From: Rhodococcus sp. CH91
GTDB taxonomy: Bacteria; Actinomycetota; Actinomycetes; Mycobacteriales; Mycobacteriaceae
Length of the DNA: 64,000 bases
Direction of reading: 5' to 3'
NCBI RefSeq assembly: GCF_022554085.1
Contig: NZ_JAKFYR010000001.1
Span: 1-64,000 of the forward strand
Below the pieces are notes generated by a model. It was not told the origin of the DNA and did no database searches. It saw only the letters and a program-made list of their open reading frames with translations. Of the stretch, positions 22,722-33,988 are shown piece by piece (position 1 is the first letter of the stretch; the number at the start of each line of letters is the position of its first letter). A program made the position numbers and the translations under genes.

Positions 22722-25235
22722 TCACGCCGAGGAATCGGCGATCGAGGCGGTGTAGTCGCCCACGATCTGCTCGGCGATCTCACGCACCTTGACATTGCGG
22801 TGCTGGGAGAATCCGACGAGCTTGTCGAAGGCGGTCTCGGCGTCGCATCGGAAGGTGGCCATCATCAACCCCACGGCCTTGCTGAGGGTCGAGCGCGTCT
22901 CCAGAGCTTCTCTCAACTGGTCGGATTCGCGCTCGCTCGTGACGAGCAACTGCTCTCGCAGCCAGGACAGTTCGAGGTTCACGCGCACACGGGCGACCAG
23001 TTCGTCGGGGTGGAAGGGTTTGGTGATGTAGTCGTCGGCGCCGGTGCGCAGGCCACCGATCGCGGCCTCCGCACCGGCTCGAGCGGTCAGCAGGAGCACC
23101 GGCAGCCGGGACGTCGCGGGATCCTTGCGGATCTCCTCGAGCAGCGCCACGCCGTCCCGGCCGGGAAGCATGATGTCGCTCAGGACGAGGTGCGGGGGCT
23201 GCGACCGGATGCGATCCAGCGCGGTATCGCCGTCCCCCACCGCGTCGACATCCCAGTTCTCGTGCCGCAGCAACCGCACCAGATAGTCCCGCATGTCGCG
23301 GTTGTCCTCGATCACCAGGATCCGCGGCCGGTCCGGGGCCTTCCCTTCCGGTGAGGCGGACTCGGTCACCGCCTCGCGAGAACGTCCGGGTGCCGGCTCC
23401 CAGCGGTCGGCCTCACCGAGGTACAGCGCGCTCAGATCCACCGGCACCCTGTCCGCCGCGCCCTTCGAGGCGGGCGTGAGGACGCGGGGAACACTCACGG
23501 TGAAGGTACTGCCGCGTCCCACTTCGCTGGTGACAGCCATCCTTCCGCCGAGGGCACGGACCCAGTCCGAGACGAGGGACAGGCCCAATCCGATCCCTTC
23601 CCGGCTACGTCCACCGGCACTCTCCACCCGGTGGAATCGCTCGAAGACATGGTCGAGTTCGGCTTCCGGTATGCCCACGCCGGTATCGGTGACTCTCAGG
23701 ACCAGCCGGTCGTCCTCGTCGACGTCCAGGTCCACCTCGATCGATCCGGTGTGCGTGTACTTGACGGCGTTCGAGAGCAGGTTGAGCACGATGTGCGACC
23801 ACATCTGAGGATCGAGCTGCATGTGCTCGGCCGTCGCGTCGGCGATCCGGCTGTTCAAGGAGAGCCCGGCTCTGCGTGCCGCTTCGGTGAACAGATCGAC
23901 GCACTCCGACGTGAGAGCCGCCGGATCTGCCGGTTGCACGGCCGCCCGTGTCGGGTAGGCCTCCCCTCGTGTCACTTCGAGCAGTGAATCGACGAGGCGC
24001 CGCAGCCGGATCGCGGCGCGCCGGGCGGTCTCGAGCGACTGCCTCTGCTCCTCGGTCACGGCCGGCTCGCCGTCGAGCACGCTGTGCAGGGGCCCGAGGA
24101 GCAGGGTCAACGGCGTGCGGAATTCGTGACTGACGGTTTCGAGGAAGCGGGTCTTGGCTGCATCCAGCGCCGCGAGCGCGTCGGCTCGCCGGCGTTCGGC
24201 ATCCATGGCCGAGGCATCGCTCAGCAGACCCGAGATCTTGGTGGTCACGAGCTCGAGGAAGGTGGCGTAGGCCGTGTCGAACACCCGGTACGGACTCAGG
24301 CCCACCGCGAGAATTCCGCGCGGGCTGTCGCGGCCGGAGATCCTCAGGGGTGAGAGCAGCACACTGTCGATCGGATGATCACGGAGCGCTCGCCGAGGAT
24401 CGAGCAGCTCCGGGCATGCCCCGGCGATCCCCGACACGACGATCGGTGCCGATGCGGCCGCCGCCTCCGACAACGCCGAATCCTCGTCCGAGCCGAGCGT
24501 GAAGGAGACCCCGGGTCGTGTGCCCACCGAGGCGATGCGGGTCCAGCGGGTGGACTCGGGCGCGTCGTCGAGTATCCGGCTGTCGAGGTAGATCGCCGCG
24601 ACCGGAACGTCCCGGCGGCTCGGCACGAATGCCTCCACGGCACTGCGGCACGTGTCGACCACCGACGCACCGGAGTCGACGATCACGACCGTGCCCAGAC
24701 GGCTCAGGGCCTCCAACCGCCGCTCGCTGAGCACCCGGGCGGTGATGTCCGTGGTGGCCACGAACACTCCGGCCACACCGCCGGACTCGTCGCGGATCGG
24801 ACTGTAGGAGAAGGTCCAGTAGGTCTCCTCCACATAGCCGTGCCGCTGCATGAACAGCAGTTCGTTCTCGGCGAAGGTCGCGGTGCCGTCCATCGCGCGT
24901 TCGACGCGGGAACCGACTTCGTCCCACACTTCGTGCCAGCACTCGGGAGCCGGTTGCGCGACCGCCGCGGGATATTTGTCGCCGAGCATCGGCGTCATCG
25001 CGTCGTTGAAGATCTGCACCAGCTGGGGTCCCCACCACAACAGCATCGGTACCTCGGACGGGATCACCGTGCGCACCGCCATACGCAGCTCCGCGGGCCA
25101 CGATTCGACCGGCCCCAGCGGGGTGGCCGACCAGTCGGTGGTGCGGAAACGTTCCCGGGCGTCCCCGGGGCCCGCGAACAACCGCTCCGACGACCAGACC
25201 TCCGCTGATCCGGTCTTCCCATCCATGTCCGCCAC
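22722..25235 (-). CDS. Hybrid histidine kinase with receiver and C-terminal ANTAR domain
   Basis: This 837-residue signalling protein is probably cytoplasmic. It has a PAS-like domain (about 60-165, WTFSYSPIRDESGGVAGVFV) and a GAF-like region (about 175-340). A HisKA box follows with the phospho-histidine in VSHEFRTPLTLLLGPL (His370). The ATPase domain has NLLSNAVKYT, DTGVGIPEAELDHVFERF and GIGLGLSLV. The receiver (638-757) has LVIEDN and the phospho-acceptor in LVLSDIMLPG (Asp687). The end (about 775-830) reads LREALETRSTLSKAVGLMMA and VKVREIAEQIV, an ANTAR RNA-binding antiterminator domain. Input, relay and RNA output are thus in one chain. The GTG at 25235 is used; ATG 25226 is possible. 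Confidence 0.85.
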   Translation of the reverse strand: MADMDGKTGSAEVWSSERLFAGPGDARERFRTTDWSATPLGPVESWPAELRMAVRTVIPSEVPMLLWWGPQLVQIFNDAMTPMLGDKYPAAVAQPAPECWHEVWDEVGSRVERAMDGTATFAENELLFMQRHGYVEETYWTFSYSPIRDESGGVAGVFVATTDITARVLSERRLEALSRLGTVVIVDSGASVVDTCRSAVEAFVPSRRDVPVAAIYLDSRILDDAPESTRWTRIASVGTRPGVSFTLGSDEDSALSEAAAASAPIVVSGIAGACPELLDPRRALRDHPIDSVLLSPLRISGRDSPRGILAVGLSPYRVFDTAYATFLELVTTKISGLLSDASAMDAERRRADALAALDAAKTRFLETVSHEFRTPLTLLLGPLHSVLDGEPAVTEEQRQSLETARRAAIRLRRLVDSLLEVTRGEAYPTRAAVQPADPAALTSECVDLFTEAARRAGLSLNSRIADATAEHMQLDPQMWSHIVLNLLSNAVKYTHTGSIEVDLDVDEDDRLVLRVTDTGVGIPEAELDHVFERFHRVESAGGRSREGIGLGLSLVSDWVRALGGRMAVTSEVGRGSTFTVSVPRVLTPASKGAADRVPVDLSALYLGEADRWEPAPGRSREAVTESASPEGKAPDRPRILVIEDNRDMRDYLVRLLRHENWDVDAVGDGDTALDRIRSQPPHLVLSDIMLPGRDGVALLEEIRKDPATSRLPVLLLTARAGAEAAIGGLRTGADDYITKPFHPDELVARVRVNLELSWLREQLLVTSERESDQLREALETRSTLSKAVGLMMATFRCDAETAFDKLVGFSQHRNVKVREIAEQIVGDYTASIADSSA

Positions 25236-25320
25236 ATCCTGTCCGATGCTTCGCGTGGAACCGTCTTCCGAGAATATGCGGACGGTCGCCGCTGCGAGGG
25301 GTGTACAGGAGCGGTGCCGA

Positions 25321-25974
25321 TTACGTCCGCTTCGGCCGATCGGGGTCGTCGAAGCCCTGTGGCCTCGGAGCGTGGAGGTCGTAGCGGACCCCGATCATCC
25401 GTATCGCGAAGCACAGCGCCGCCGCACCGAGCGCCGCGGGCAGGCCGGGTACACCGGCACGGTCACAGACGACGAGGACGGTCGCCCCCACGATCGCGGG
25501 GATCGCATAGAGCTCGCTGGTCAGCACGACCGGTACGCGCCGGACGAGGACGTCACGCACCGTGCCGCCGCCGACACCGGTGATCGTGCCGAGGATGACC
25601 GCCTGCATCGGGCCGAGACCGAAGTCCAGGGCCTTGCCCGCACCGGTGATCGCGAACAGGCTCAGACCGGCCGCGTCGAACACCGTGATGGGTGTGGACA
25701 GTCGCTCCAGCCGGCGCGCGAAGAACGCGAGGAGACTGCCGGCCGCGGCGACCGTGAGATACCGCCAGTCGCTGAAGGTCGACGGCGGCAGGTCGTCGAT
25801 CATGATGTCGCGCAGGATGCCGCCACCCAGGGCGGTGATCATTCCGAGCGTCACCACCCCGACGATGTCGATCCGGATGACCCGGACGGCGGTGAGTGCT
25901 CCGTTGAGCGCGAACGCGAAGGTGCCGAGCAGGTCGAGCACGAGCAGCAGCGTGCTCTGCGTGTTCACCTCCAC
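25321..25974 (-). CDS. TRIC-type cation channel / UPF0126 membrane protein
   Basis: This 217-residue protein has about seven membrane segments arranged as two repeats. Each repeat carries the family glycine-arginine motif: GGGILRDIMIDD and GGGTVRDVLVRRVP. The bacterial UPF0126 family is related to trimeric intracellular cation channels that conduct potassium. The GTG at 25974 is chosen because the first membrane helix (LLLVLDLLGTFAFALNG) begins soon after and AGGGG lies upstream; a much longer frame has no support. The link to neighbouring genes is unclear. Confidence 0.82.
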   Translation of the reverse strand: MEVNTQSTLLLVLDLLGTFAFALNGALTAVRVIRIDIVGVVTLGMITALGGGILRDIMIDDLPPSTFSDWRYLTVAAAGSLLAFFARRLERLSTPITVFDAAGLSLFAITGAGKALDFGLGPMQAVILGTITGVGGGTVRDVLVRRVPVVLTSELYAIPAIVGATVLVVCDRAGVPGLPAALGAAALCFAIRMIGVRYDLHAPRPQGFDDPDRPKRT

Positions 25975-26103
25975 GAGACGACCCCTGCAGGAAGGATCGA
26001 CGTCATGCTGTCTCCCGGTGCTCGGTCGATGGGTACACCGTCCGGATACAGCATGCTGGCTCGATCGATCCTGCGCCGCTGGATGCCGCTTTTCCACCGC
26101 GGG

Positions 26104-26109
26104 TAGGCT
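26104..26109 (+). promoter_or_regulatory. Putative -10 box of leaderless wzm transcript
   Basis: TAGGCT lies eight bases before the GTG at 26118. The following bases CGGGATCC are close to those before aftA and both emb genes. No ribosome binding site is present. Confidence 0.5.
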
Positions 26110-26117
26110 CGGGATCC

Positions 26118-26966
26118 GTGTCTGATGCCCTCACCGTAGACGACCACCCCATCGAGTCGTCCTCACGCTCGTTCCGGCGCGCGTTCCAGGATCTGCGCGA
26201 AGGCTTCAACCACCGTGAACTGTGGTTGCTGCTCGGCTGGCAGGACATCAAACAGCGCTACCGGCGGTCGGTCCTCGGGCCGATCTGGATCACCATCGCG
26301 ACGGGTGTCACGGCGATCGCGATGGGTGTGCTGTACGGCACCCTGTTCAACCTCGACGTGCCCGAATTCCTCCCGTACGTCGCGCTCGGCTTCATCATCT
26401 GGAACCTGATCCAGGGGTCGATCCTCGAGGGCGCGGACGTGTTCATGTCCAACGAGGGCCTGATCAAACAGCTGCCCACGCCGCTGAGCGTGCACGTCTA
26501 CCGGCTGGTGTGGCGGCAGATGATCCTGTTCGCGCACAACATCGTCATCTACATCGGCATCCTCATCGTCTTCCCCCGTCAGCTGCACTGGACGGCGCTC
26601 GCGGCGATCCCCGCCCTCGCGCTGATCGCCATCAACGCGGTGTGGGTGTCATTGGTCTTCGGCATCCTCGCGACCCGCTACCGCGACATCGCGCCGCTGC
26701 TCAGCAGCATCGTCCAGCTGCTGTTCTTCATGACGCCGATCATCTGGACGGAGAAGACCCTCGAGGGCACCGGCAACGAGGACCGGGCGCGGATCGCCGA
26801 GATCAATCCGCTCTACCACTTCCTCGACATCGTGCGGACACCGCTGCTCGGCGGCGACCAGCAGCTCTACCACTGGGTCATCGTCCTGATCATCACCGTC
26901 GTCGGCTGGGGTGTGGCCCTGCTCGCGATGCGCAACTACCGCTCGCGCGTCGCCTACTGGGTCTGA
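26118..26966 (+). CDS. wzm: ABC-2 type permease for galactan export (Wzm)
   Basis: Wzm is the membrane half of the exporter that moves lipid-linked galactan outward; its ATPase is Wzt. The 282-residue protein has about six membrane helices. The cytoplasmic N-terminus has HRELWLLLGWQDIKQRYRRS, the typical signature of polysaccharide ABC-2 permeases, and later FILATRYRDIAPLLSSIVQ and FFMTPIIW. The GTG start at 26118 follows a -10 box and is probably leaderless. Its end overlaps by 13 bases the end of the convergent GT-C gene. It matches Rv3783. Confidence 0.9.
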   Translation: MSDALTVDDHPIESSSRSFRRAFQDLREGFNHRELWLLLGWQDIKQRYRRSVLGPIWITIATGVTAIAMGVLYGTLFNLDVPEFLPYVALGFIIWNLIQGSILEGADVFMSNEGLIKQLPTPLSVHVYRLVWRQMILFAHNIVIYIGILIVFPRQLHWTALAAIPALALIAINAVWVSLVFGILATRYRDIAPLLSSIVQLLFFMTPIIWTEKTLEGTGNEDRARIAEINPLYHFLDIVRTPLLGGDQQLYHWVIVLIITVVGWGVALLAMRNYRSRVAYWV

Positions 26967-28459
26967 GCCGGTTCGAGCCGGATCAGCTGGGACCGGTGGA
27001 TCGGTTCCCTGTCGGTGATCCGGAAACCCGCGGACTCCAGCGCCCGGTAGGTCTCGGTGTCGGTGAACCGGTGGGGCTCGAAGCGCCACCACACGTTGTT
27101 CGGATGCCACACCCGGAAGCCGGCCTCCCGCTCCCCGTCGGCGACCACCCACAGCACCTCACATCGCGCCGCCGCGCGGTCGGCGAGTTCCGACGGCGAG
27201 GCGTCGGTCGACCACAGGTTGACGCGGTCGACGGCATCACGGCCGAGGCCTACGTCGTCGAGACCCTCCACCGCGTCGGGCCGGGCATCCACGACCGCGC
27301 GCAGTGACGTCGGGGCCCACGAGACGCGGGGCTCGAACGCGACGCAGTCCCCGGGTTCGGAGCGTTCGATCAGCCGGTCGGCGATCGCGCTGTAATCCAT
27401 CCCGCCCGGCTTGCCGAACAGTTGCCGCTGCTGCACGTAGGCGGGAGCCGCTGTGACGGCGACGGCCGTGAGCACCACCAGCATCGACCACCACTGCGTG
27501 GCGACGCGGGCGGCAGCCCAGCCGACGAGCAGCACCATCGCGGGAACGGTGAACGCGAGATACCGCTCGAGGTACATGTTCTCCGCGAGGAGTGAATACA
27601 CCAGCAGCAAGGTCATCGGCACAGCGAAAGCCGGCACCGCGAGCCACAGCAGGGTGCGCTCTCCCGGGAGCACGCCCCGGCGGGCGGCGACGATCACTCC
27701 GGCCACGGTGATCGCCGCGCACAGTGCGGCCGTCCCCGGGGCCTGCGGGAACCACTGGTCGAGAGCGATCGTGCGGACGATCATCGAGTCGAGCGGCGGA
27801 ATCCACGCCACCTGCTTCGCCTGCGAGAACGCGAGCAGCACGAACGGGACCGAGAGCGCGATCCCCATCCCTGCGGAGAGAACGAAAGCGGCCCGTTCAC
27901 GGGAACGTGCAGCGACGGTGACGGCGTGGGCCACGACGACCGTCGCGGAGTACACGAACATCATCGTCGCGATCGGCAGCGCGAGGGCGTAGAGCACCCA
28001 CCAGCGTCGGCGGCCGGTCGTGCACGCGAGCGCGACCAGCAGCGACAGCACCGCAACCAGCGCCACGACGAACGCATAGGACCGCGCTTCGGTCGCCGCC
28101 CAGGTCACGCGGGGAGACAGGGCGAACAGCACTCCGGCGGCGATCCCCACGCGGCGTCCCGCGAGCACCTGGCCGGTCGCGGCGACGGCCGCAGCACCCA
28201 CGCCGAGCGCCACCGCACCGGGAAGGCGGGCGGTGAACTCGTCGACGCCGACCAGGGAGAACCAGTAGTGCAGCAGCAGGTTGTGCAGGCCGTGGACCGC
28301 GTCGATCCGGGTGTGCACGCGGAGCAACTCGTCCACCGGCCGATCGGCGGCGGAGATCGTGGCGGCTTCGTCCCACCACAGCGAGGGAACCCACGAGAAC
28401 GCCCCGGCGACGAGCACGGTCGCAACCCCGACGAGCAGGGGAAGCGACCACGCCTTCAC
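26954..28459 (-). CDS. GT-C fold membrane glycosyltransferase, GT39-like
   Basis: This 501-residue protein has about ten membrane helices and a C-terminal soluble part of ~130 residues. The first external loop holds the GT-C acidic motif in PSLWWDEAATIS, where the aspartate/glutamate pair normally binds the lipid-phosphate sugar donor. ALSPRVTWAATEARSYAF resembles the second loop of protein-mannosyltransferase relatives. It follows glfT2 by three bases on the same strand, so it is probably in its operon and may add a sugar to an arabinogalactan or lipoglycan intermediate. Donor and acceptor are unknown. It begins with GTG. Confidence 0.8.
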   Translation of the reverse strand: MKAWSLPLLVGVATVLVAGAFSWVPSLWWDEAATISAADRPVDELLRVHTRIDAVHGLHNLLLHYWFSLVGVDEFTARLPGAVALGVGAAAVAATGQVLAGRRVGIAAGVLFALSPRVTWAATEARSYAFVVALVAVLSLLVALACTTGRRRWWVLYALALPIATMMFVYSATVVVAHAVTVAARSRERAAFVLSAGMGIALSVPFVLLAFSQAKQVAWIPPLDSMIVRTIALDQWFPQAPGTAALCAAITVAGVIVAARRGVLPGERTLLWLAVPAFAVPMTLLLVYSLLAENMYLERYLAFTVPAMVLLVGWAAARVATQWWSMLVVLTAVAVTAAPAYVQQRQLFGKPGGMDYSAIADRLIERSEPGDCVAFEPRVSWAPTSLRAVVDARPDAVEGLDDVGLGRDAVDRVNLWSTDASPSELADRAAARCEVLWVVADGEREAGFRVWHPNNVWWRFEPHRFTDTETYRALESAGFRITDREPIHRSQLIRLEPAQTQ

Positions 28460-28462
28460 GGA

Positions 28463-30367
28463 CTAGCCGTCGATGCCGTACAGCCGTGCCCAGTTCTCAC
28501 GGCTCGTGAGCTTGGGCAGTGCCTCCTGCCATACCGTCTTCATCCGGGGCGCTTCCTTGCGGAGTTGCCAGCACACCTTCGCGGCCTGCTTCGCGAGGTC
28601 GACGGCGGTGTCCTTGTCGCGATGACGCACCCGCACCGCGTTCTGCGAGGCGTCGGTGACGACCGCCTTGTCGAACAGCGACACGTGCCACCACGACGCG
28701 AAGTGTGCGGGCACGGTGACCGATCGGCGGTCGACCTTGCCGGCGAACTGCTGCACCGCGCGCTTGAGCAGCACGAGTCCCTCGCGCTTCTTGTCGGGTT
28801 CGAACTCCCACACCGACATCTGCGTGTGCGGATCGGATTCCTTGCCCACCTGCGCGGCCGGCAGCGGTTTCGTCTCGGGATAGCGGTCGCGCAACTCGCG
28901 CAGTTCCTTCAGGACCGACTGTCCGCCGTCGTACAGGAAGTCGGGGCCGGCGAGAAAGTCCTCCGCTGCCTTGATGAAGGTCGCGGCGAGGCCGTACTGC
29001 ATCGAGACGATCAACTCACCGATCTTGCGGAAGAGATAGCGGGAGATGTCGTTGCCGTCGAAGCGTCCGTAGATGGACGAGACGATCAGGCCGTTGCGGA
29101 TGCTGAAATAGCGCGCCCAGTCGTCGTAGTCCTTGAGGTAGAAGTCCGCGTGCCACACACCCGCATTGGGGAGGGTGACCGTGGGATGTCCCGCGAACCG
29201 GGCGCGGATGCCGTATTCGATGTCGTCCCACTGGAAGAACAGCGGGATGGGCAGTCCGCAGTCGGCGATGATCTCGGCGGGCAGCAGGCAGGTCCACCAG
29301 CCGTTCCAGCCGGCGTCGAAACGCATGTCCTGCTTCTTCTTCACGAGATCGATGCCCATCCGCGCGCCCGGAGTCAATGCGCCGGCGGTGATCTCGTCGA
29401 GCACCTCACGCTCGGCCGAGACGTGCAGGACCTGCGGGTTGCTCAGCGACAGCATCTGCGCGCCGACGATCGTCGGCTGCACTGTCATGTTGGCGAAAGC
29501 GTTGAGCCGCAACACCGATTCGGGCTCGCACAGGATGTCGTCGTCCATGACGATGACGTTGGCGTGCTGCGCGTTCGCGGACCCGGTGATCTCGTACATG
29601 CCGCGCGAGAAGCCGCCTGCACCACCGAGATTCGGCTGCGTCAGGTAGATCAGCTTGTCGCCCAGCTTGTCGGCGACCTCCGCGAAGGCCGGCCGCGACC
29701 GCACCTGGTCGGTGCCCTGATCGACGATGCACACCGCTTCGATGTCGGCCATCGCGCCGTCGTCCGAGGCGAGTGTGCCCACCGTGACCGTGCAGTCGTC
29801 GGCGCGGTTGAAGGTGCAGATCACCACGGCAGCGGGACGCAGATGCTCGGGGGCGGGCACCGTCCAGCGCGCGTCGGAGACGAGCACCGAACCGTTGGTG
29901 GCCTCGACCGAGAACCACATCGCGCCGCCGTCGACGAACCGCTCGACAGGGAGTTCGAGGTCGAGCTCACCCGAGCCCGACACCGTCTCGACCTTGACGA
30001 TCCGCTCACGTCCCCGCGCGTCGGACGCCCAGATCGTGAACTTCGCGGTCCCGGAGCAGCCGTAGGTGAGCTGCAGGTCGACGGTCTTCACGTCGGTCCA
30101 GCGCTGCCAGAACGTCGCGGGGAACCGCCCGAAGTACGTGTTGGTGTGGGCGGAGGCGCCGTCGGCGAGTTGAAGGCCGTAACGGTCGGAGGCCGCATCA
30201 CCCTTGGTGTGGACGTACATCTTCTCCGGCACGCGCGGCGACAGAGACGCGAAGACCCCACGCTGAACGATCAGCCGATCGCGTCGTACGGGCTCGGTGA
30301 GAACCTCGTCCAGCGCGCCCGCATCGTGTCCGATCGTGCTCGTGTCGCCGGCAGCTTCCTGCTCCAT
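28463..30367 (-). CDS. glfT2: Galactofuranosyltransferase GlfT2 (galactan polymerase)
   Basis: GlfT2 extends the galactan with alternating beta-1,5 and beta-1,6 galactofuranose from UDP-Galf. The 634 residues compare with ~637 in M. tuberculosis. An N-terminal beta-sandwich precedes the GT-A domain (VVICTFNRADDCTVTVGTLA, QPNLGGAGGFSRGMYEI). The metal motif is VIVMDDDILCEP, the acceptor region is FFQWDDIEYGIRARFAG, and the conserved histidine lies in GVWHADFYLKDYDDWARY. The ATG at 30367 has GGGGAG upstream. In M. tuberculosis glfT2 lies beside glf; here it sits between wzm and the rml genes. The GT-C gene follows after three bases. Confidence 0.95.
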   Translation of the reverse strand: MEQEAAGDTSTIGHDAGALDEVLTEPVRRDRLIVQRGVFASLSPRVPEKMYVHTKGDAASDRYGLQLADGASAHTNTYFGRFPATFWQRWTDVKTVDLQLTYGCSGTAKFTIWASDARGRERIVKVETVSGSGELDLELPVERFVDGGAMWFSVEATNGSVLVSDARWTVPAPEHLRPAAVVICTFNRADDCTVTVGTLASDDGAMADIEAVCIVDQGTDQVRSRPAFAEVADKLGDKLIYLTQPNLGGAGGFSRGMYEITGSANAQHANVIVMDDDILCEPESVLRLNAFANMTVQPTIVGAQMLSLSNPQVLHVSAEREVLDEITAGALTPGARMGIDLVKKKQDMRFDAGWNGWWTCLLPAEIIADCGLPIPLFFQWDDIEYGIRARFAGHPTVTLPNAGVWHADFYLKDYDDWARYFSIRNGLIVSSIYGRFDGNDISRYLFRKIGELIVSMQYGLAATFIKAAEDFLAGPDFLYDGGQSVLKELRELRDRYPETKPLPAAQVGKESDPHTQMSVWEFEPDKKREGLVLLKRAVQQFAGKVDRRSVTVPAHFASWWHVSLFDKAVVTDASQNAVRVRHRDKDTAVDLAKQAAKVCWQLRKEAPRMKTVWQEALPKLTSRENWARLYGIDG

Positions 30368-30499
30368 CGGGCTACTCCCCGCTCGTGGTCGGTCCGCTGT
30401 TTTCGATGCGACAGTAGCAGCGGAAACGACTCGCTCCCGGCTGTGCACGCATCTCGGCGGTGTTTCGCCCCCTGCGCGCAGGCCCCTCGACGGCGCAGG

Positions 30500-32436
<1,937 letters not shown>

Positions 32437-33018
32437 GTGCACTACCGGGAACTCGGGATCGCCGGGGCGTGGGAGATCACCCCGACACAGTTCGGCGACG
32501 ACCGGGGTGTATTCCTCGAATGGTTCAAGCAGGAGACCTTCGGCGACGCCGTGGGCCGCCCCCTGGACCTGGCGCAGGCGAACTGCTCGGTCTCCGCGGC
32601 CGGAGTGCTGCGGGGCATCCACTACGCGGATGTTCCTCCCGGACAGGCGAAATACGTCACGTGCGTGTCGGGCTCGGTGCTCGACGTCGTCGTCGACCTG
32701 CGTGTCGGATCACCGACCTTCGGGCAGTGGGATTCGGTGCTGCTCGATACGCAGGACCGGCGGGCGGTCTTCCTCTCCGAGGGTCTCGGTCACGGCTTCC
32801 TCGCCCTCGAGGACCACTCGACCGTCGTCTACCTGTGCTCGACCGGCTACGACCCCGAGCGTGAGCACGAAGTGCACCCACTGGATCCGGAGATCGGAAT
32901 CCATTGGCCCACAACCGGGCCCGACGGCAGGTCGCTGACCTACGAACTGTCCGCGAAGGACCGTGCCGCCCCCACCCTGGCCGACGCCCACGCCGCGGGT
33001 CGTCTCCCCCGTTTCTGA
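32437..33018 (+). CDS. rmlC: dTDP-4-dehydrorhamnose 3,5-epimerase
   Basis: RmlC epimerises carbons 3 and 5 of dTDP-4-keto-6-deoxyglucose. The 193-residue cupin shows GAWEITPTQFGDDRGVFLEWF, the active-site histidine in VLRGIHYADVPPGQAKYV, and FLSEGLGHGFLALEDHSTVVYLCS. The GTG start is adjacent to the rmlA stop, and AGGAAAGGA in the end of rmlA provides the ribosome site. The reductase RmlD is not visible in the window. A 37-base palindrome follows after seven bases. Confidence 0.93.
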   Translation: MHYRELGIAGAWEITPTQFGDDRGVFLEWFKQETFGDAVGRPLDLAQANCSVSAAGVLRGIHYADVPPGQAKYVTCVSGSVLDVVVDLRVGSPTFGQWDSVLLDTQDRRAVFLSEGLGHGFLALEDHSTVVYLCSTGYDPEREHEVHPLDPEIGIHWPTTGPDGRSLTYELSAKDRAAPTLADAHAAGRLPRF

Positions 33019-33025
33019 CAGATCT

Positions 33026-33062
33026 GGTGTTCTCGACCTCGCCACACGCGGTCGAGAACACC
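33026..33062. repeat. Palindromic element A flanking the DUF559 gene
   Basis: GGTGTTCTCGACC (33026-33038) and its exact reverse complement (33050-33062) enclose an 11-base spacer. It lies seven bases after rmlC and 11 bases after the DUF559 stop, so it can serve as terminator for both. It is almost the same as element B at 33992-34028, differing only within the spacer. Confidence 0.85.
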
Positions 33063-33073
33063 GAAATTCCTGT

Positions 33074-33940
33074 TCAGGAGAGTGCCTGCCGGATCTGACG
33101 GATCACACCGTCCGGGTCGTGAGTGAGGGCATGCCACGTGAAGCGGAGGACGTGCCAGCCTGCGTTGACCAGCACGTTCTGACGCTCGACGTCGCGACGA
33201 TGCCGAGCCGAGTCGCGATGCCATGCCCAGCCGTCCACCTCGATGGCGACCCGTTCTGCCTCGAACGCCACGTCTATTTCGAAGCCGCAGCTCCTCACAT
33301 GCGGGCGCCACCCCCCGATGCCAGCCTTTTGCAGCAGCCGGTAGAGCATCCGTTCGGCTTCGGAGTGGCCGCCGGTCCTGGCCGTACACAGGAGACGTTC
33401 GGCCGCCCGCGCACCTCGCCGTCCCGGATTACGGCGGTGTGCGCGTTCGAGCAATCCCAAAGTGGTGTGCCGTTGCAGTGCACGGTCCAGGAATACCGAT
33501 CCGTCCTCCAACTCGACGGCAGCTTCCACCACCGACAACGGCAGTCCGGTGACGCGCAGCCCACGCACCGACGTCACGTCCTCCGGCAGCAGGTCTCGTC
33601 GTCGCAGCCGCACCCCCGACGGCGCCTTCACCACCCGGCGGTGCGGCACGGTAACGAACTGCCGCTTCGGCGCGCGATCGAGGACACCGTGCCACCACGC
33701 GGCGCTCGGCCCCCATGCCGTCGCGCCCTCGCCCGCCACGTATACGGCTGCTCGTAATCGGACCTCGGGGGATCGTTCCCGATCGGCACGCAGATAGACG
33801 CCCGATGCGACCGCACGCCACTCACCGGACTGCACATAGCGGTCGATCGTGGCGACGCTGAGCCCACAACCGAGCGCCTGCCGGCGGGTGACGACGCCGT
33901 CCTGGCGGGACATGAGGGAATGAACTCTCGTGCGTGACAT
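33074..33940 (-). CDS. AbiEi-like N-terminal / DUF559 nuclease-fold protein
   Basis: The protein has 288 residues. The N-terminal third (VVTRRQALGCGLSVATIDRY, then VASGVYLRADRERS) is a winged-helix of the kind found in AbiEi-like antitoxins. The C-terminal third is a DUF559 domain related to Vsr-type PD-(D/E)xK nucleases: SEAERMLYRLLQKAG, FEIDVAFEAERVAIEVDGW, HRDSARHRRDVERQNVLVNAGW, VLRFTWHALTHDP. The acidic residues E, D and E of the nuclease core are present. No AbiEii toxin is adjacent. The gene is flanked on both sides by nearly identical palindromes and separates rmlC from gtrA. Function is unknown. ATG 33940 is used; ATG 33913 is possible. Confidence 0.75.
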   Translation of the reverse strand: MSRTRVHSLMSRQDGVVTRRQALGCGLSVATIDRYVQSGEWRAVASGVYLRADRERSPEVRLRAAVYVAGEGATAWGPSAAWWHGVLDRAPKRQFVTVPHRRVVKAPSGVRLRRRDLLPEDVTSVRGLRVTGLPLSVVEAAVELEDGSVFLDRALQRHTTLGLLERAHRRNPGRRGARAAERLLCTARTGGHSEAERMLYRLLQKAGIGGWRPHVRSCGFEIDVAFEAERVAIEVDGWAWHRDSARHRRDVERQNVLVNAGWHVLRFTWHALTHDPDGVIRQIRQALS

Positions 33941-33988
33941 GCCCGGTTCGACGCATGTCGGCGCCGGTCGGTTCCGTCGTCCCTACGA

